Origin: Phaeobacter italicus
GTDB taxonomy: Bacteria; Pseudomonadota; Alphaproteobacteria; Rhodobacterales; Rhodobacteraceae
NCBI RefSeq assembly: GCF_001258055.1
Contig: NZ_CVRM01000034.1
Location: 1-64,000 of the forward strand
DNA: 64,000 nt
Direction: 5' to 3'
A program made the translations under genes and the position numbers. Of this stretch, positions 1-8,226 are shown one piece after another; within the stretch, counting starts at the first letter, position 1; each line of letters begins with the position of its first letter. A model generated the notes under the pieces. The model saw only the letters and a list, made by a program, of their open reading frames with translations, was not told the origin of the DNA and did no database searches.

Positions 1-55
1 AGGGTGGGTCAAATCTCGGTGAAAATACCGGGTCAGTTCTCAGTGACAATCAACA
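1..55. mobile_element. Terminal repeats of an IS21-family element (end only)
   Basis: Two tandem copies of a 24-bp unit starting GGGTCA are visible at 6-26 and 30-50, followed by CAACA at 51-55. On the minus strand this reads as a TGT-starting end with internal repeats, which is the layout of IS21-family ends. No transposase genes lie to the right, so the body of the element should lie left of base 1. The family call rests on the repeat layout and the terminal bases only. Confidence 0.5.
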
Positions 56-272
56 GCAAGGTGAATGGCTTGGCGCATTGCGTGGCGCTATTGATGAAAT
101 CACATCTCACGTCCGTCACCACATTGGCCGACTTGCTGCGCGAGGAGCAGAATTACGCGACGCTGCAGGCGGGGTTAGAGACCAGCTGGAAACTAGCGAA
201 AGACGCCGAGAAGCGACTGAAAGAGAGTTAAACGCGAGAGATAGCCACCGCAGCGCCGGACATTCGCTTTGA
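56..272 (+). pseudogene. Coding-like remnant cut by the IS21-type end
   Basis: The frame that stays open from the IS boundary to the stop near 272 encodes an Ala/Arg/Glu-rich helical peptide, roughly residues GEWLGALRGAIDEIT onward. It has no start of its own other than an internal codon at 78. It looks like the C-terminal remnant of a larger helical protein whose 5' part was replaced by the IS end. A second, overlapping open frame (4-231) is no more convincing. I do not recognise a family, and this may be no gene at all. Confidence 0.2.
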
Positions 273-740
273 TCTAACTGCAAATGTTGGCGTGGTTCGA
301 GGGTCAGCAGTGGGAATCTTAGATTCGTTCTACAGCAATTCACCACACGTCTGCGATTTCTTTGCTGGGTGCGTATGCGGATAAACCGGCACTTCATGTA
401 GAATGCAGCGAAAAGCTCGAACGAGCCCAAACTGCTTAGTGCTGCGTTTGGTGTGAACGGGTGCGAACCGCTCTCTGCTGCCGTTAGGTTTTAGGCAGTA
501 TGTTCGAGAAGCCGAATCTTAACCCTGGTCAGGGACGACCCGTTTGAGCTGCCATTCCATCCAAATCCCCGGAGGTCGCAGTTTCATCGGGCTTGTCATT
601 CGGTGCGTCCTCAAAATCGAGCACTGTTCGCCGGGGCAGCCTGCGGGGCAAAGCGATCACGAGCAGGAAGGGATCGAGTTCTTGCGAAGCGCTGAACAGG
701 CGCTCCGCAACACGTGCTCAGTGAGACATTCTGGAATTTC
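273..740. other. Intergenic stretch without recognisable gene
   Basis: About 470 bases with only short, unconvincing open frames. The segment around 478-487 (CTGCCGTTAG) recurs at 20348-20357 in another gene-poor gap, which suggests decayed dispersed sequence. No RNA gene, promoter or terminator was recognised. Confidence 0.4.
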
Positions 741-1703
741 TTAGGTTTCCGAGATCAAGGCCCTAATATTGGCGGGACCGGTGGGGCGAATGCCCGATGG
801 GTTCAGCGCTTTGATCGAATGATAGCCACGGGTAATGTGATCCATATTCACCGTCTCGGCGATGCCTGGCAGGCGATAGATGCGCGCCATCAATGCCGAC
901 AGCCGGGGATAGCTTGCGATCTGTCTGCGGTTTGCCTTGAAGAGACCGTGATAAGCGACGTCAAATCGGATCAGCGTAACGAACAGGCGAACATCGGTTT
1001 CGGTCAGGTGGTCGCCGAAAAGATAGTCCCCGATCAGCCGGTCTTCCAGCATCTCAAGCGTTGAGAACACGCCTTCCACGGCCTCGTCATAGGCTTCCTG
1101 CGAGCTTGCAAAGCCGCATTTATAGACGCCATTGTTGAGCTTGTCGTAGATCACAGCATTCAGCGCGTTTATCTCGGCCCCCTGTGCCTCGGGGTAAAGC
1201 CGGTGGTCGGAGGGCGCGATATGCTCGAAGGCTGTGTCGAACATGCGCAGGATGTCGGCGCTTTCGTTACTCACCATCACGCCCTGCTTTTCGTCCCAAA
1301 GAACCGGTACCGTCGCGCGTCCGGTGAAATGCGGATCGGCGCGGGTATAGATCTCGTGCATGTAACGCGCGCCGAAAAGAGGGTCTTCGTCGCTGCCGGG
1401 ATATTCGCCAAAGGACCAGCCCTGATCGCTGAGTGTCGGGTTGACCACCGTGACCGGGATCATGTCATCCAGCCCCTTGAGTTTGCGGGCGATCAGCGCG
1501 CGCGAGGCCCAGGGGCAGATCAAGGCGACATAAAGCCGGTAGCGGCCAGGTTCGGCCTTGAAGCCCCCCTCGCCGGTTGGGCCAGCGCTGCCATCGGGGG
1601 TGATCCAGTTGCGAAAGCTCGACACTTGCCGCACGAAACGGCCCTTTTCGTCCGCCTTTTGCACCGGCTGCCAGTTTTCCATCCATTTGCCGTCTACAAG
1701 CAT
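741..1703 (-). CDS. Glutathionyl-hydroquinone reductase (Xi-class glutathione S-transferase)
   Basis: A 320-residue cytosolic enzyme of the YqjG/ECM4 family, which reduces glutathionyl-hydroquinones with glutathione. The family-typical N-terminal segment (EKGRFVRQVSSFRNWI) precedes the catalytic motif CPWASR, whose Cys is the nucleophile of Xi-class GSTs; an alpha-helical C-terminal domain follows. The start at 1703 (MLVDGKW) is chosen because TTAAGGAGGG lies just upstream; it overlaps the stop of the preceding gene at 1717. The longer frame to 1760 has no ribosome site. It is the last gene of a minus-strand run with a YgiD-type dioxygenase, DoxX and an F420/NADP-like oxidoreductase, which together suggest detoxification of quinones or catechols. 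Family assignment is firm; the physiological substrate is inferred. Confidence 0.88.
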   Translation of the reverse strand: MLVDGKWMENWQPVQKADEKGRFVRQVSSFRNWITPDGSAGPTGEGGFKAEPGRYRLYVALICPWASRALIARKLKGLDDMIPVTVVNPTLSDQGWSFGEYPGSDEDPLFGARYMHEIYTRADPHFTGRATVPVLWDEKQGVMVSNESADILRMFDTAFEHIAPSDHRLYPEAQGAEINALNAVIYDKLNNGVYKCGFASSQEAYDEAVEGVFSTLEMLEDRLIGDYLFGDHLTETDVRLFVTLIRFDVAYHGLFKANRRQIASYPRLSALMARIYRLPGIAETVNMDHITRGYHSIKALNPSGIRPTGPANIRALISET

Positions 1704-1716
1704 TGATTCGCCCTCC

Positions 1717-2547
1717 TTAAGCGGCGTGAAATACAAAAGAGCGCATCGAGATCGACCCAAGGTCGATATCGTCGGTCATGAAGGTCAGCGCATCGCGCTT
1801 GTCAGACGCCCCTGCAATGGTGAGCGCGGGAAGATAGTGATCCACAGATGGATGCGCCATGCGCAGCAGTGACCCTAGACCTTTGCGGTTGCTCAACGCG
1901 GCGAAGTCCCGGTCCTTGAGCTTTTCGGCAAATAGCGTGTCGAATTCGACGGCGAAGTCCTGCGGTGCGCTGCCTGCGCCCCAACGGGCGGCGCGCAGGT
2001 TATGCACCACATTGCCTGACCCAAGGATCAGAACACCGCGGTCGCGCAGCTCTGACAGAGCCTGGCCGATCTCAAGCTGGTAGCCAAGGTCTTGTCGCAT
2101 GTCGATCGAGACCTGAAACACCGGCACATCCGCACTGGGGTAGAGGTATTTCAGCACCATCCAGGCCCCGTGATCGAGGCCCCAGAGATCGTCCTCTTCG
2201 GCATGGTGGCTGGCCAGAAGTGACACCACCTCACGCGCCAGCTTCGGATCGCCTTGAGCCGGGTATTGCTGCGCAAAAAGCGCCTCGGGGAAGCCATAGA
2301 AATCGTGGATTGTGCGCGGCATGGCGGACACATCCACCAGGGTTGTGCCCTTGCTCATCCAATGTGCGGACACGACCAGAATGGCCTTGGGTCGGGGCAA
2401 GCTGCGGCCCAGCTTGGTCCAGGCGCGGCTGTAGTCTGTGGCTTCGATGGCATTCATCGGGCTGCCGTGACCAAGGAAAACCAGCGGCATCCGGTCGCTC
2501 GGAGAGAGCCGCTCTTTGAGATCATTAAGGGATTGTGCGGTGTTCAT
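1717..2547 (-). CDS. ygiD: DODA-type extradiol aromatic ring-opening dioxygenase (YgiD-like)
   Basis: A 276-residue class III extradiol dioxygenase resembling E. coli YgiD (4,5-DOPA dioxygenase). Metal-ligand histidines expected for the family are visible in FLGHGSPMNAIE (about residue 27), VSAHWMSKG, GNVVHNLR and HPSVDHYLP. The start at 2547 (MNTAQSL) is preferred; the open frame to 2592 adds 15 residues without a ribosome site. Its stop overlaps the Shine-Dalgarno of the glutathionyl-hydroquinone reductase gene, which implies translational coupling. Its neighbours suggest it opens catechol-like rings during aromatic stress. The exact substrate cannot be read from the sequence. Confidence 0.85.
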   Translation of the reverse strand: MNTAQSLNDLKERLSPSDRMPLVFLGHGSPMNAIEATDYSRAWTKLGRSLPRPKAILVVSAHWMSKGTTLVDVSAMPRTIHDFYGFPEALFAQQYPAQGDPKLAREVVSLLASHHAEEDDLWGLDHGAWMVLKYLYPSADVPVFQVSIDMRQDLGYQLEIGQALSELRDRGVLILGSGNVVHNLRAARWGAGSAPQDFAVEFDTLFAEKLKDRDFAALSNRKGLGSLLRMAHPSVDHYLPALTIAGASDKRDALTFMTDDIDLGSISMRSFVFHAA

Positions 2548-2596
2548 GACGATGCTCCGTTGATTTGGGGGACGCCCAAAAGCGGCCCCCATGGCT

Positions 2597-3019
2597 TCAG
2601 GCGAAACGGCCCAACGTAGTTTGTAGGACAGGGATTTTCAGCGCATAGGCGCCGTTTCCAAGCAAAGCGATGGCACCAAGCACAACCGCCCAGTAGAGCG
2701 GGAATTCCCATCCGCCACCTTCACCCGAAAACAGCCATCCGTTGGATGAATGCACCCAGGTCGCGCCCAGCAGCACCGGGATCAGCGCCAGGGCGGCCAA
2801 CCGTGTGGCCACGCCTGCGATCAGGGCCACGCCCCCCGCCAATTCGGCGAAAATGGTGAGATAGGCGAAAAGGCCGGGCAGGCCGAGGCTTTCGAAATAG
2901 CCGACGGTTCCCGCGATGGTGAAGACATTCACCTTGAGAAGCCCGTGGGCCAGAAACAGCACGCCGCTGGACACGCGCAAGATGGTTGCTGCGTAGTCGG
3001 CGTTTGAATAATTGGTCAT
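2597..3019 (-). CDS. DoxX family membrane protein
   Basis: A 140-residue integral membrane protein of the DoxX family with about four hydrophobic helices and the family-typical RVSSGVLFLAHGLLK near the N-terminus. DoxX-like proteins are small quinone-interacting or redox-stress membrane proteins, and many have no defined reaction. The start at 3019 (MTNYSNADYAA) is chosen because GGAGACAGAACC lies upstream; the frame to 3058 runs into the neighbouring gene. It lies between the oxidoreductase and the dioxygenase, on the same strand with short gaps, so it is probably co-transcribed with the redox cluster. Confidence 0.82.
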   Translation of the reverse strand: MTNYSNADYAATILRVSSGVLFLAHGLLKVNVFTIAGTVGYFESLGLPGLFAYLTIFAELAGGVALIAGVATRLAALALIPVLLGATWVHSSNGWLFSGEGGGWEFPLYWAVVLGAIALLGNGAYALKIPVLQTTLGRFA

Positions 3020-3042
3020 GGTTCTGTCTCCTGTTTTTGGGG

Positions 3043-3618
3043 TTACGCGGCTTGCCATTGAGGGGCGATTTCTGCGCCCTGGCCCAGCACATAGCCAAAC
3101 TGAATGTTCATGAAGCCAAGCGGCTCAAGGTAGCGGGCGTTTTTCAGCGGTCCTGCATCCACCGGGACAAGGCCGATCTCACTTGCGAGGGCTTTCACCT
3201 TGTCGCGTGCGGCGTTGTCATCGGCGGCCACAAAGGTTTGCAAGGGCTGGTCGCCGATGGTCAGACCGGTGCCATAATGCTGGGCGAAGATGGTGTTGAA
3301 CGCCTTCGCGACCGAGGCACCGGGCAACATTGCCGCGATCTCTTCTGCAGCCGAGCTGTTTCCTGCGACCTGCAGGCCCGAGAAATCGTCTGTCACCGGG
3401 TTCGATACATCGATCACCAGCTTGCCGGTGAAATCCGCCTGTCCGGCCACATCCTTGGCCGCGCCATAGGGCGTGGCGAGGATCACGGTGTCGGCCGCTG
3501 CGACGGCGCTTGCCAGGTCGTCTTCTTTGCCATAGGCGGCGACATCGTGACCCGCCTTGGCCAGTACAGCGGTCAGGCCTGACCCGACATTCCCATTTCC
3601 AATAACTGCGATTTTCAT
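3043..3618 (-). CDS. NADPH-dependent F420 reductase-like oxidoreductase
   Basis: A 191-residue Rossmann protein starting MKIAVIGNGNVGSGLTAVL, a classic GxGxxG nucleotide-binding loop, with an F420-dependent NADP oxidoreductase-type core (VILATPYGAAKDV, KLVIDVSNPV, KAFNTIFAQHYG). Relatives reduce or oxidise NADP-linked substrates and often sit beside LysR regulators in alphaproteobacteria. It is the first gene of the minus-strand run and is transcribed divergently from the LysR gene at 3746. The 127-bp gap between them holds an inverted repeat that could be the operator. Whether it uses F420 at all is doubtful in this lineage, so a plain NADP(H) role is more likely. Confidence 0.8.
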   Translation of the reverse strand: MKIAVIGNGNVGSGLTAVLAKAGHDVAAYGKEDDLASAVAAADTVILATPYGAAKDVAGQADFTGKLVIDVSNPVTDDFSGLQVAGNSSAAEEIAAMLPGASVAKAFNTIFAQHYGTGLTIGDQPLQTFVAADDNAARDKVKALASEIGLVPVDAGPLKNARYLEPLGFMNIQFGYVLGQGAEIAPQWQAA

Positions 3619-3684
3619 GTCTTTACTCCTTTATTCGCCGCGTTGTCGCGGCCTGTGTTCTGACCCCTATTTACGGCTTGCAAA

Positions 3685-3714
3685 CATTCAACAAAATGGC
3701 GAAGCTATTGAATG
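3685..3714. promoter_or_regulatory. Inverted repeat in divergent promoter region, candidate LysR operator
   Basis: CATTCAA at 3685-3691 and TTGAATG at 3708-3714 form perfect 7-bp arms 16 bp apart, extending imperfectly outward. The site lies between the divergent oxidoreductase and LysR genes, where LysR-type regulators normally bind. The role is inferred from position. Confidence 0.45.
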
Positions 3715-3745
3715 ACTATCCACAAAGTGTTCGCAATAATTTCCC

Positions 3746-4642
3746 ATGGACCTCACCGATGAACTCAAGGCCTTCGTGGCCACCGCACAGACAGGGTCGT
3801 TCACCGCGGCGGCTGATCAGCTTGGCGTGTCGAACCGGCTGACTTCGAAATATGTGGCCGAGCTTGAGGCACGGCTTGGCGTGCGGCTGTTCCAGCGCAC
3901 AACGCGCAAGGTTGGCCTGACACCGGCAGGTGAGGATCTTCTGGCCCGCGCGCCGGCTTTGCTGGACGATCTCGATGACCTGCTGGCCGAGGTCTCTGAA
4001 GGGTCACGCGGTTTTACCGGTGTGATCCGCGTCTCGGCGCCAGTTACCTTTGGCGAGCTTTATGTCGTTGGGATGCTGCGCCGCTTTGCCGATGCAAATC
4101 CCGGCCTGAGTTTCGACCTGCGTCTCAGCGACGCCTATGTGGATCTCGCGCGCGACGGGATCGACCTGGCTTTCCGCATCGGCCGATCCGAGATGCTCTC
4201 GCTTAAGGAACGCAAATTGGGCACCTTGCGCTCTCGCCTTGTGGCCAGCCCCACCTATCTTACCGCGCAGGGGCAGCCAGACCATCCAGCGGATCTGGCG
4301 CATCATGCCTGCATCGTTGACACCAACCGCCGCGCGCCGCGCCGCTGGGTCTTTCACAGGGGGGAAGAGGATCTGGAGGTACAGGTACAAGGCCGCTTTC
4401 ATGTCAATTCCGCCCGCGCCGCAGCAGAACTGGCGACCAATGGGCTTGGCATCGCCTATGCCCCGCGCTTCGCAATCTGCGACGGGCTGTCCGCTGGCAA
4501 GCTTGTCGAGCTGATGCAGAACTATTCCGGTGACACGACCACCGTGAATGCGGTCTACTTGGAGGGTCGGGCGCTGCCCCGGAAGATCCGAGCGCTGATC
4601 GACTTTGCCGTGGAAGACATAAAAACCTCGGATGTTTTATAA
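3746..4642 (+). CDS. LysR family transcriptional regulator
   Basis: A 298-residue LysR-type regulator. The N-terminal winged helix-turn-helix is plain (residues about 3-62, FVATAQTGSFTAAADQLGVS then LEARLGVRLFQRTTRK). The effector domain follows (IRVSAPVTFGELYV and SFDLRLSDAYVDLARDGIDLAFRIG), in the style of the subgroup that includes quinone-, catechol- and aldehyde-stress regulators. It is divergent from the redox cluster at 741-3618, with an inverted repeat between, and is followed on the same strand by a SnoaL-like gene. It probably activates the divergent operon and may control its own gene. The inducer is unknown. Confidence 0.9.
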   Translation: MDLTDELKAFVATAQTGSFTAAADQLGVSNRLTSKYVAELEARLGVRLFQRTTRKVGLTPAGEDLLARAPALLDDLDDLLAEVSEGSRGFTGVIRVSAPVTFGELYVVGMLRRFADANPGLSFDLRLSDAYVDLARDGIDLAFRIGRSEMLSLKERKLGTLRSRLVASPTYLTAQGQPDHPADLAHHACIVDTNRRAPRRWVFHRGEEDLEVQVQGRFHVNSARAAAELATNGLGIAYAPRFAICDGLSAGKLVELMQNYSGDTTTVNAVYLEGRALPRKIRALIDFAVEDIKTSDVL

Positions 4643-4769
4643 TCGCAAATTGCGAACATTTTGTTCCAAGTGATACTGCAACTTCAACATTTTCGGCTGA
4701 ATTTGGCGGACCTATGTTCCGTTTATCGCATCACAGATGATGCAGAACACAGAGCAAAGGAAAGCTGAA

Positions 4770-5330
4770 ATGAAAACCGCAACCCTTATCACCGCCGCCG
4801 TTATGGCCGCCACATTTGGTACGGTTTCTGCTGCGCAGGATAACGATGTCACCACTGCCGCCCTGGCCGAACTGGCCCAGCGTCAGGCCGAAGACGCGCG
4901 CATTGCCAAGAACCTGGAAACCTTCGACATGCTCGATTTCGAAGTGTTTTCGAACCAGCAATGGGACCGGCTGCATGAAAGCCACGCCGAAGACATCAAA
5001 GTGCATTGGCCCGATGGCCGCGTGACCGAAGGTCTCGACGTGCATATCGAAGACCTCAAAGCGTTTTTCGTCTTCGCACCGGACACCCGGATCGAAACCC
5101 ACCCTGTCCGCATTGGCCAGGGTGAATGGACCGGCGTAGTTGGTGTGATCGAAGGCACGTTTTCGGAACCGATGCCGATCGGTGGCGATCAGTTCATCCA
5201 ACCCACCGGCCAAAGCTATAAGCTGACCATGGCCACTGTGGGCCACTGGACCGACGAAGGTGTCATGGATGAAGAATACCTGTTCTGGGACAACCATGCC
5301 TTTTACAAACAAATCGGTCTGATTGACTAA
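4770..5330 (+). CDS. Exported SnoaL-like (ester cyclase-type) protein
   Basis: A 186-residue protein with a signal peptide (MKTATLITAAVMAATFGTVSAAQ, probable cleavage after SAA) and an NTF2/SnoaL-like fold (WDRLHESHAEDIKVHWPDG, IEDLKAFFVFAPD, YLFWDNHAFYKQIGLID). SnoaL-like proteins include polyketide cyclases and many proteins of unknown role. The start at 4770 follows AAAGGAAAG; the open frame back to 4737 lacks a ribosome site. It lies downstream of the LysR gene across a 127-bp AT-rich gap that may carry its own promoter. Export to the periplasm is predicted; the reaction is unknown. Confidence 0.72.
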   Translation: MKTATLITAAVMAATFGTVSAAQDNDVTTAALAELAQRQAEDARIAKNLETFDMLDFEVFSNQQWDRLHESHAEDIKVHWPDGRVTEGLDVHIEDLKAFFVFAPDTRIETHPVRIGQGEWTGVVGVIEGTFSEPMPIGGDQFIQPTGQSYKLTMATVGHWTDEGVMDEEYLFWDNHAFYKQIGLID

Positions 5331-5357
5331 ACCACTATCAGATCGGTAATAATTCGA

Positions 5358-5386
5358 CGCCGTTCCAGACCCTGGAGCGGCGCTTT
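5358..5386 (+). terminator. Probable terminator after the SnoaL-like gene
   Basis: An 11-bp stem with one mismatch (CGCCGTTCCAG at 5358-5368, CTGGAGCGGCG at 5372-5382) with loop ACC, followed by a short CTTT. It lies 28 bp after the stop at 5330. The T-run is short, so strength is uncertain. Confidence 0.5.
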
Positions 5387-5828
5387 ACCAACCTTGGTCG
5401 CTGGTGTGGCATAAGCAGCGTTCAACCTGAGCGGTGCAGCGAAAGCTAACTAAGTCCCGCATTGCAGACCTTGATGTGGCCTGCGGCAAAGGTCCGCTGA
5501 GCGGACTTTGCCGACATTGATGTTTAGCCATGTTGCTGACGCAGCATTTGTTTTCTCTTGCAGCACAACCATCGCTGCGTTGCGGCCGCGAGCCGCGGGA
5601 GCGGACATTCAGAGTTCGTCGGGCCCCAAAAATCTGTTCCACTACCGAATGACGGAGGGGAGCCCGTAGTTCCAACCCTGTACCTTGCTCGAACAACCGC
5701 TAGACGTCGCCACTTCAAGGTTAACGATCGCCATCGGAGCTGAGATCTTTCCCCGTAAGCTCCTGACGCAATGACAGCGCAACTTCGGCGAGGGTATCAA
5801 TCAACTGCTTTTGAATTGGTCGGATACG
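5387..5828. other. Gene-free gap with a strong small hairpin
   Basis: No credible gene is seen in about 440 bases. AAAGGTCCGC at 5488-5497 and GCGGACTTT at 5501-5509 form a near-perfect hairpin with loop TGA. The AAGGTCCGC part recurs at 20372-20380 in another gap, so this may be a decayed dispersed intergenic repeat rather than a terminator. Confidence 0.4.
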
Positions 5829-6512
5829 TCAGGTGTCCGCGACGTAGAACTTCAGAATGTCTGGCGCGACACCCACGCCGTTGACTGGCGTGACGTCTTG
5901 AGGGCAGGCGGACATGACGGCGATGACGTCCATATCGGCGCGGAAGGTCACTTGGTCATCCGGTTTTGACACGGGTGCGACGAAACTTGTGCTGCCGTCG
6001 GCTTGCACAGGGACGTTCATCCAAAGATTGAAAGGGGCGGGAACAGCTGGCGCTTTGAGGCCAATGGCCATCAGCGCCATCCGCAGATTATCAGCGCAAT
6101 TGTCGTGGTATTCCGTGCAGCCCAATTGCTGGTACCGGGCATGATCGCAGCAGGCGATTATCGTGTCATGCACACCATCGGATGTGTCTTCCGTGATTGT
6201 CATCAAGGGGCGACGCAGGTTGGAGGTCACACTGTCACCTACTTTGGGGAATATCGAGCCTAGGGCTGTGTGCAAATGCTCCATCGAAGAATACTCACCC
6301 ACATCATCTGCTGCAAAAATCCAGAAATCGCAGACTTGATGGCCGCTGGGGTTCATCACGGTTAGCTGTTGACCTGCGCCGACGCGCACCGCCACGCCGC
6401 ATCGCGCGTCGATTGTGTAGGTGTGGTTCATTCTGGGTGTGCCGTCAGCGGAAACGGCAATCTCAAGACTGCGGTTGGTACCATCGGGTCGGGAGGGGTC
6501 GAACGAGGCCAT
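5829..6512 (-). CDS. DUF1989 / urea carboxylase-associated family protein
   Basis: A 227-residue protein of the DUF1989 family. The core is clear: TIDARCGVAVRVGAGQQLTV, NPSGHQVCDFWIF, SSMEHLHTALGSIFPKVGD and the Cys-rich GCTEYHDNCADNLRMAL. Members of this family occur next to urea/guanidine carboxylases, and two of them form carboxyguanidine deiminase. No carboxylase is nearby here. The start is uncertain: 6512 (MASFDPS) is used, 6431 (MNHTYTID, 200 residues) fits the domain edge, and 6599 is also open. It is divergent from the BtpA-phosphoribosyltransferase-PRPP synthetase run. Given a creatinase in the same locus, action on a guanidino compound is a reasonable inference, not shown. Confidence 0.78.
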   Translation of the reverse strand: MASFDPSRPDGTNRSLEIAVSADGTPRMNHTYTIDARCGVAVRVGAGQQLTVMNPSGHQVCDFWIFAADDVGEYSSMEHLHTALGSIFPKVGDSVTSNLRRPLMTITEDTSDGVHDTIIACCDHARYQQLGCTEYHDNCADNLRMALMAIGLKAPAVPAPFNLWMNVPVQADGSTSFVAPVSKPDDQVTFRADMDVIAVMSACPQDVTPVNGVGVAPDILKFYVADT

Positions 6513-6803
6513 GGGCACGGGCTTTCGTGGATTATGTCTGGGTAGTTGCATTGTTTGGCGAGGGGCCATTCGCAAAGGAGCATAGACAGTTCTCGGCATA
6601 TTGGAATGAAGCTTACGTGCTTCTCGTCGGAGACGTGCCGAAGATTAGCTCCGCTTTGACATCGGCTGGTTTTGCAAAGAACCGCAGGCGTTCTCATCGA
6701 GATGCATTCATTTCCAAGCTAAATGAACTAATAAGCACAATAAATTTTCTAAATTCCATTGCCGATGATAGCGTCCTCGCAATAACCGGGATTGAGAATT
6801 GAG
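6513..6803. promoter_or_regulatory. Divergent promoter region between DUF1989 gene and BtpA-like operon
   Basis: About 290 bp separate the two oppositely oriented genes, if the 6512 start is right. The right part (6720-6790) is AT-rich. No clear -35/-10 pair or operator palindrome was identified. Confidence 0.35.
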
Positions 6804-7541
6804 ATGGATCGACACGACTTCAAAAAGACCTTTGGCGCAACTGGTCCTGTCATTCTTCCTGTCATTCATGTGCTTGACAGCGAACAGGCCGAGCGGAACA
6901 TCAAAGCAGCCATTGCTGGCGGGTGTCCGGGGGTTTTTCTGATCAACCACGACTTCGAGAAAGAGAAACTAGTCCCGATCATCAAGGAGATGCGGCAGGC
7001 GTTCCCGGACATTTGGCTCGGGGTGAATTTTCTGGCGGTCACCGGCAAGTTTGCCTTCCCAATTCTGGGAGAGATGCAAGCTGAAGGGTGCAAGGTCGAT
7101 GGTTACTGGGCCGATGACGCACGTATGGATGAACGCCGTGCGGAAGATGATCAGCCCGAAGCAGATGAGATCGCGGCCATCCGCGAAGGAAGCGGTTGGA
7201 CCGGGCTTTATATCGGCGGCACCGCATTCAAAAAGCAGCGCGACGTTGATCCAGCACAGTATGGCAAAAGCGCGCGCATCGCGACGCACTACATGGACGT
7301 CGTTGTGACCTCCGGCGTGGCGACTGGCCACGCAGCCGATGTTGGCAAGATCGACACGTTTCGCGCGCATTGCGGCGACACGGCACTTGGCCTTGCATCC
7401 GGCATCACACCTGAAAACGCAGCGCAATATGCAGATGCGGTTGATCTTTTCATGGTCGCGACCGGCATCAATTTTGACGGCGATTTCTACAATATTGATC
7501 CTGAGCGCCTGAAGCGGCTCATGGACCTCACACAGACATAA
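6804..7541 (+). CDS. BtpA/SgcQ-like TIM-barrel protein
   Basis: A 245-residue protein resembling the BtpA/SgcQ family of TIM barrels. The N-terminus (PVILPVIHVLDSEQAERNI), the central GVNFLAV and the C-terminus (GLASGITPENAAQYADAVD, then IDPERLKRLMD) fit the phosphate-binding half of such barrels. BtpA was described as a photosystem I stability factor and SgcQ sits in sugar operons; the true reactions are unknown. The ATG at 6804 is preferred over an upstream TTG at 6792. It begins a run with a phosphoribosyltransferase (12 bp downstream) and a PRPP synthetase, so a nucleotide or nucleoside substrate is likely. Identity is moderate and function unknown. Confidence 0.6.
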   Translation: MDRHDFKKTFGATGPVILPVIHVLDSEQAERNIKAAIAGGCPGVFLINHDFEKEKLVPIIKEMRQAFPDIWLGVNFLAVTGKFAFPILGEMQAEGCKVDGYWADDARMDERRAEDDQPEADEIAAIREGSGWTGLYIGGTAFKKQRDVDPAQYGKSARIATHYMDVVVTSGVATGHAADVGKIDTFRAHCGDTALGLASGITPENAAQYADAVDLFMVATGINFDGDFYNIDPERLKRLMDLTQT

Positions 7542-7553
7542 GGGAGAGAAAAG

Positions 7554-8174
7554 ATGGCTCAAGACAAAGGACCCAGAGACGACCGTTGGTACTTCTCGCT
7601 GATGGCCCCGAACACCAAAGGCGACAAGTTTGCATGGCTTGACCCGACCTCAATCTACATCAACGGCAAGGCGTATCATGATCTGCTGGATGATCTGGTG
7701 GCTGATCTAGATGCCGATGAGATTGACGTCGTCGCGGGCCTTGATGCGATGGGCTTTGTTCTGGCGGCGGGCATCGCGGCCCGTATCGGGAAGGGGTTTC
7801 TGCCCATTCGCAAACCCGGAAAGCTCTGTGTGGATACAGACAGCGCGTCTATGACCAACTACTCCGGTCAAACCCAGTCGATGGAAATGCGCACGCCCGC
7901 CTTTGCACCCGGAACGCGGGTTTTGCTGGTGGATCAGTGGGTTGAAACCGGCGGCACGATGCATGGTGCTGTCCAGCTGGTTGAACAGCAGAAGGGCAAA
8001 GTTGCGGGCATGGTGGCGATTGTCATGGAAGAGAATGACAATACGAAGTCCTATCGCGAAAAGTACAAGGTCGTCACCGCGATCCAGCCCGGCACCGAAT
8101 GGCAGCGCCAGGCCAATGCGCAGTATCTGGAAAGCTTCAAGACCTACAAACCCGAGATGGCGTTCCCGGTCTAA
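7554..8174 (+). CDS. Type I phosphoribosyltransferase, adenine-PRTase-like, with altered PRPP motif
   Basis: A 206-residue protein with the fold of purine phosphoribosyltransferases: a hood segment (DVVAGLDAMGFVLAAGIAARIG), a flexible-loop region (SASMTNYSGQTQSMEMRTPAF) and a PRPP loop VLLVDQWVETGGTM. In standard enzymes the loop starts with two acidic residues (VDD or VED); here the second is Gln. The AGGGAGAG ribosome site supports the start. The gene sits 12 bp after the BtpA-like gene and 52 bp before a PRPP synthetase gene. That pairing suggests transfer of ribose-5-phosphate to an unusual N-heterocycle, though the altered loop leaves catalysis open. Confidence 0.72.
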   Translation: MAQDKGPRDDRWYFSLMAPNTKGDKFAWLDPTSIYINGKAYHDLLDDLVADLDADEIDVVAGLDAMGFVLAAGIAARIGKGFLPIRKPGKLCVDTDSASMTNYSGQTQSMEMRTPAFAPGTRVLLVDQWVETGGTMHGAVQLVEQQKGKVAGMVAIVMEENDNTKSYREKYKVVTAIQPGTEWQRQANAQYLESFKTYKPEMAFPV

Positions 8175-8226
8175 GGCCTGAACCCGGCGCACATCCAATC
8201 AAACTCTGACCAGAGGGGCTCGACAG

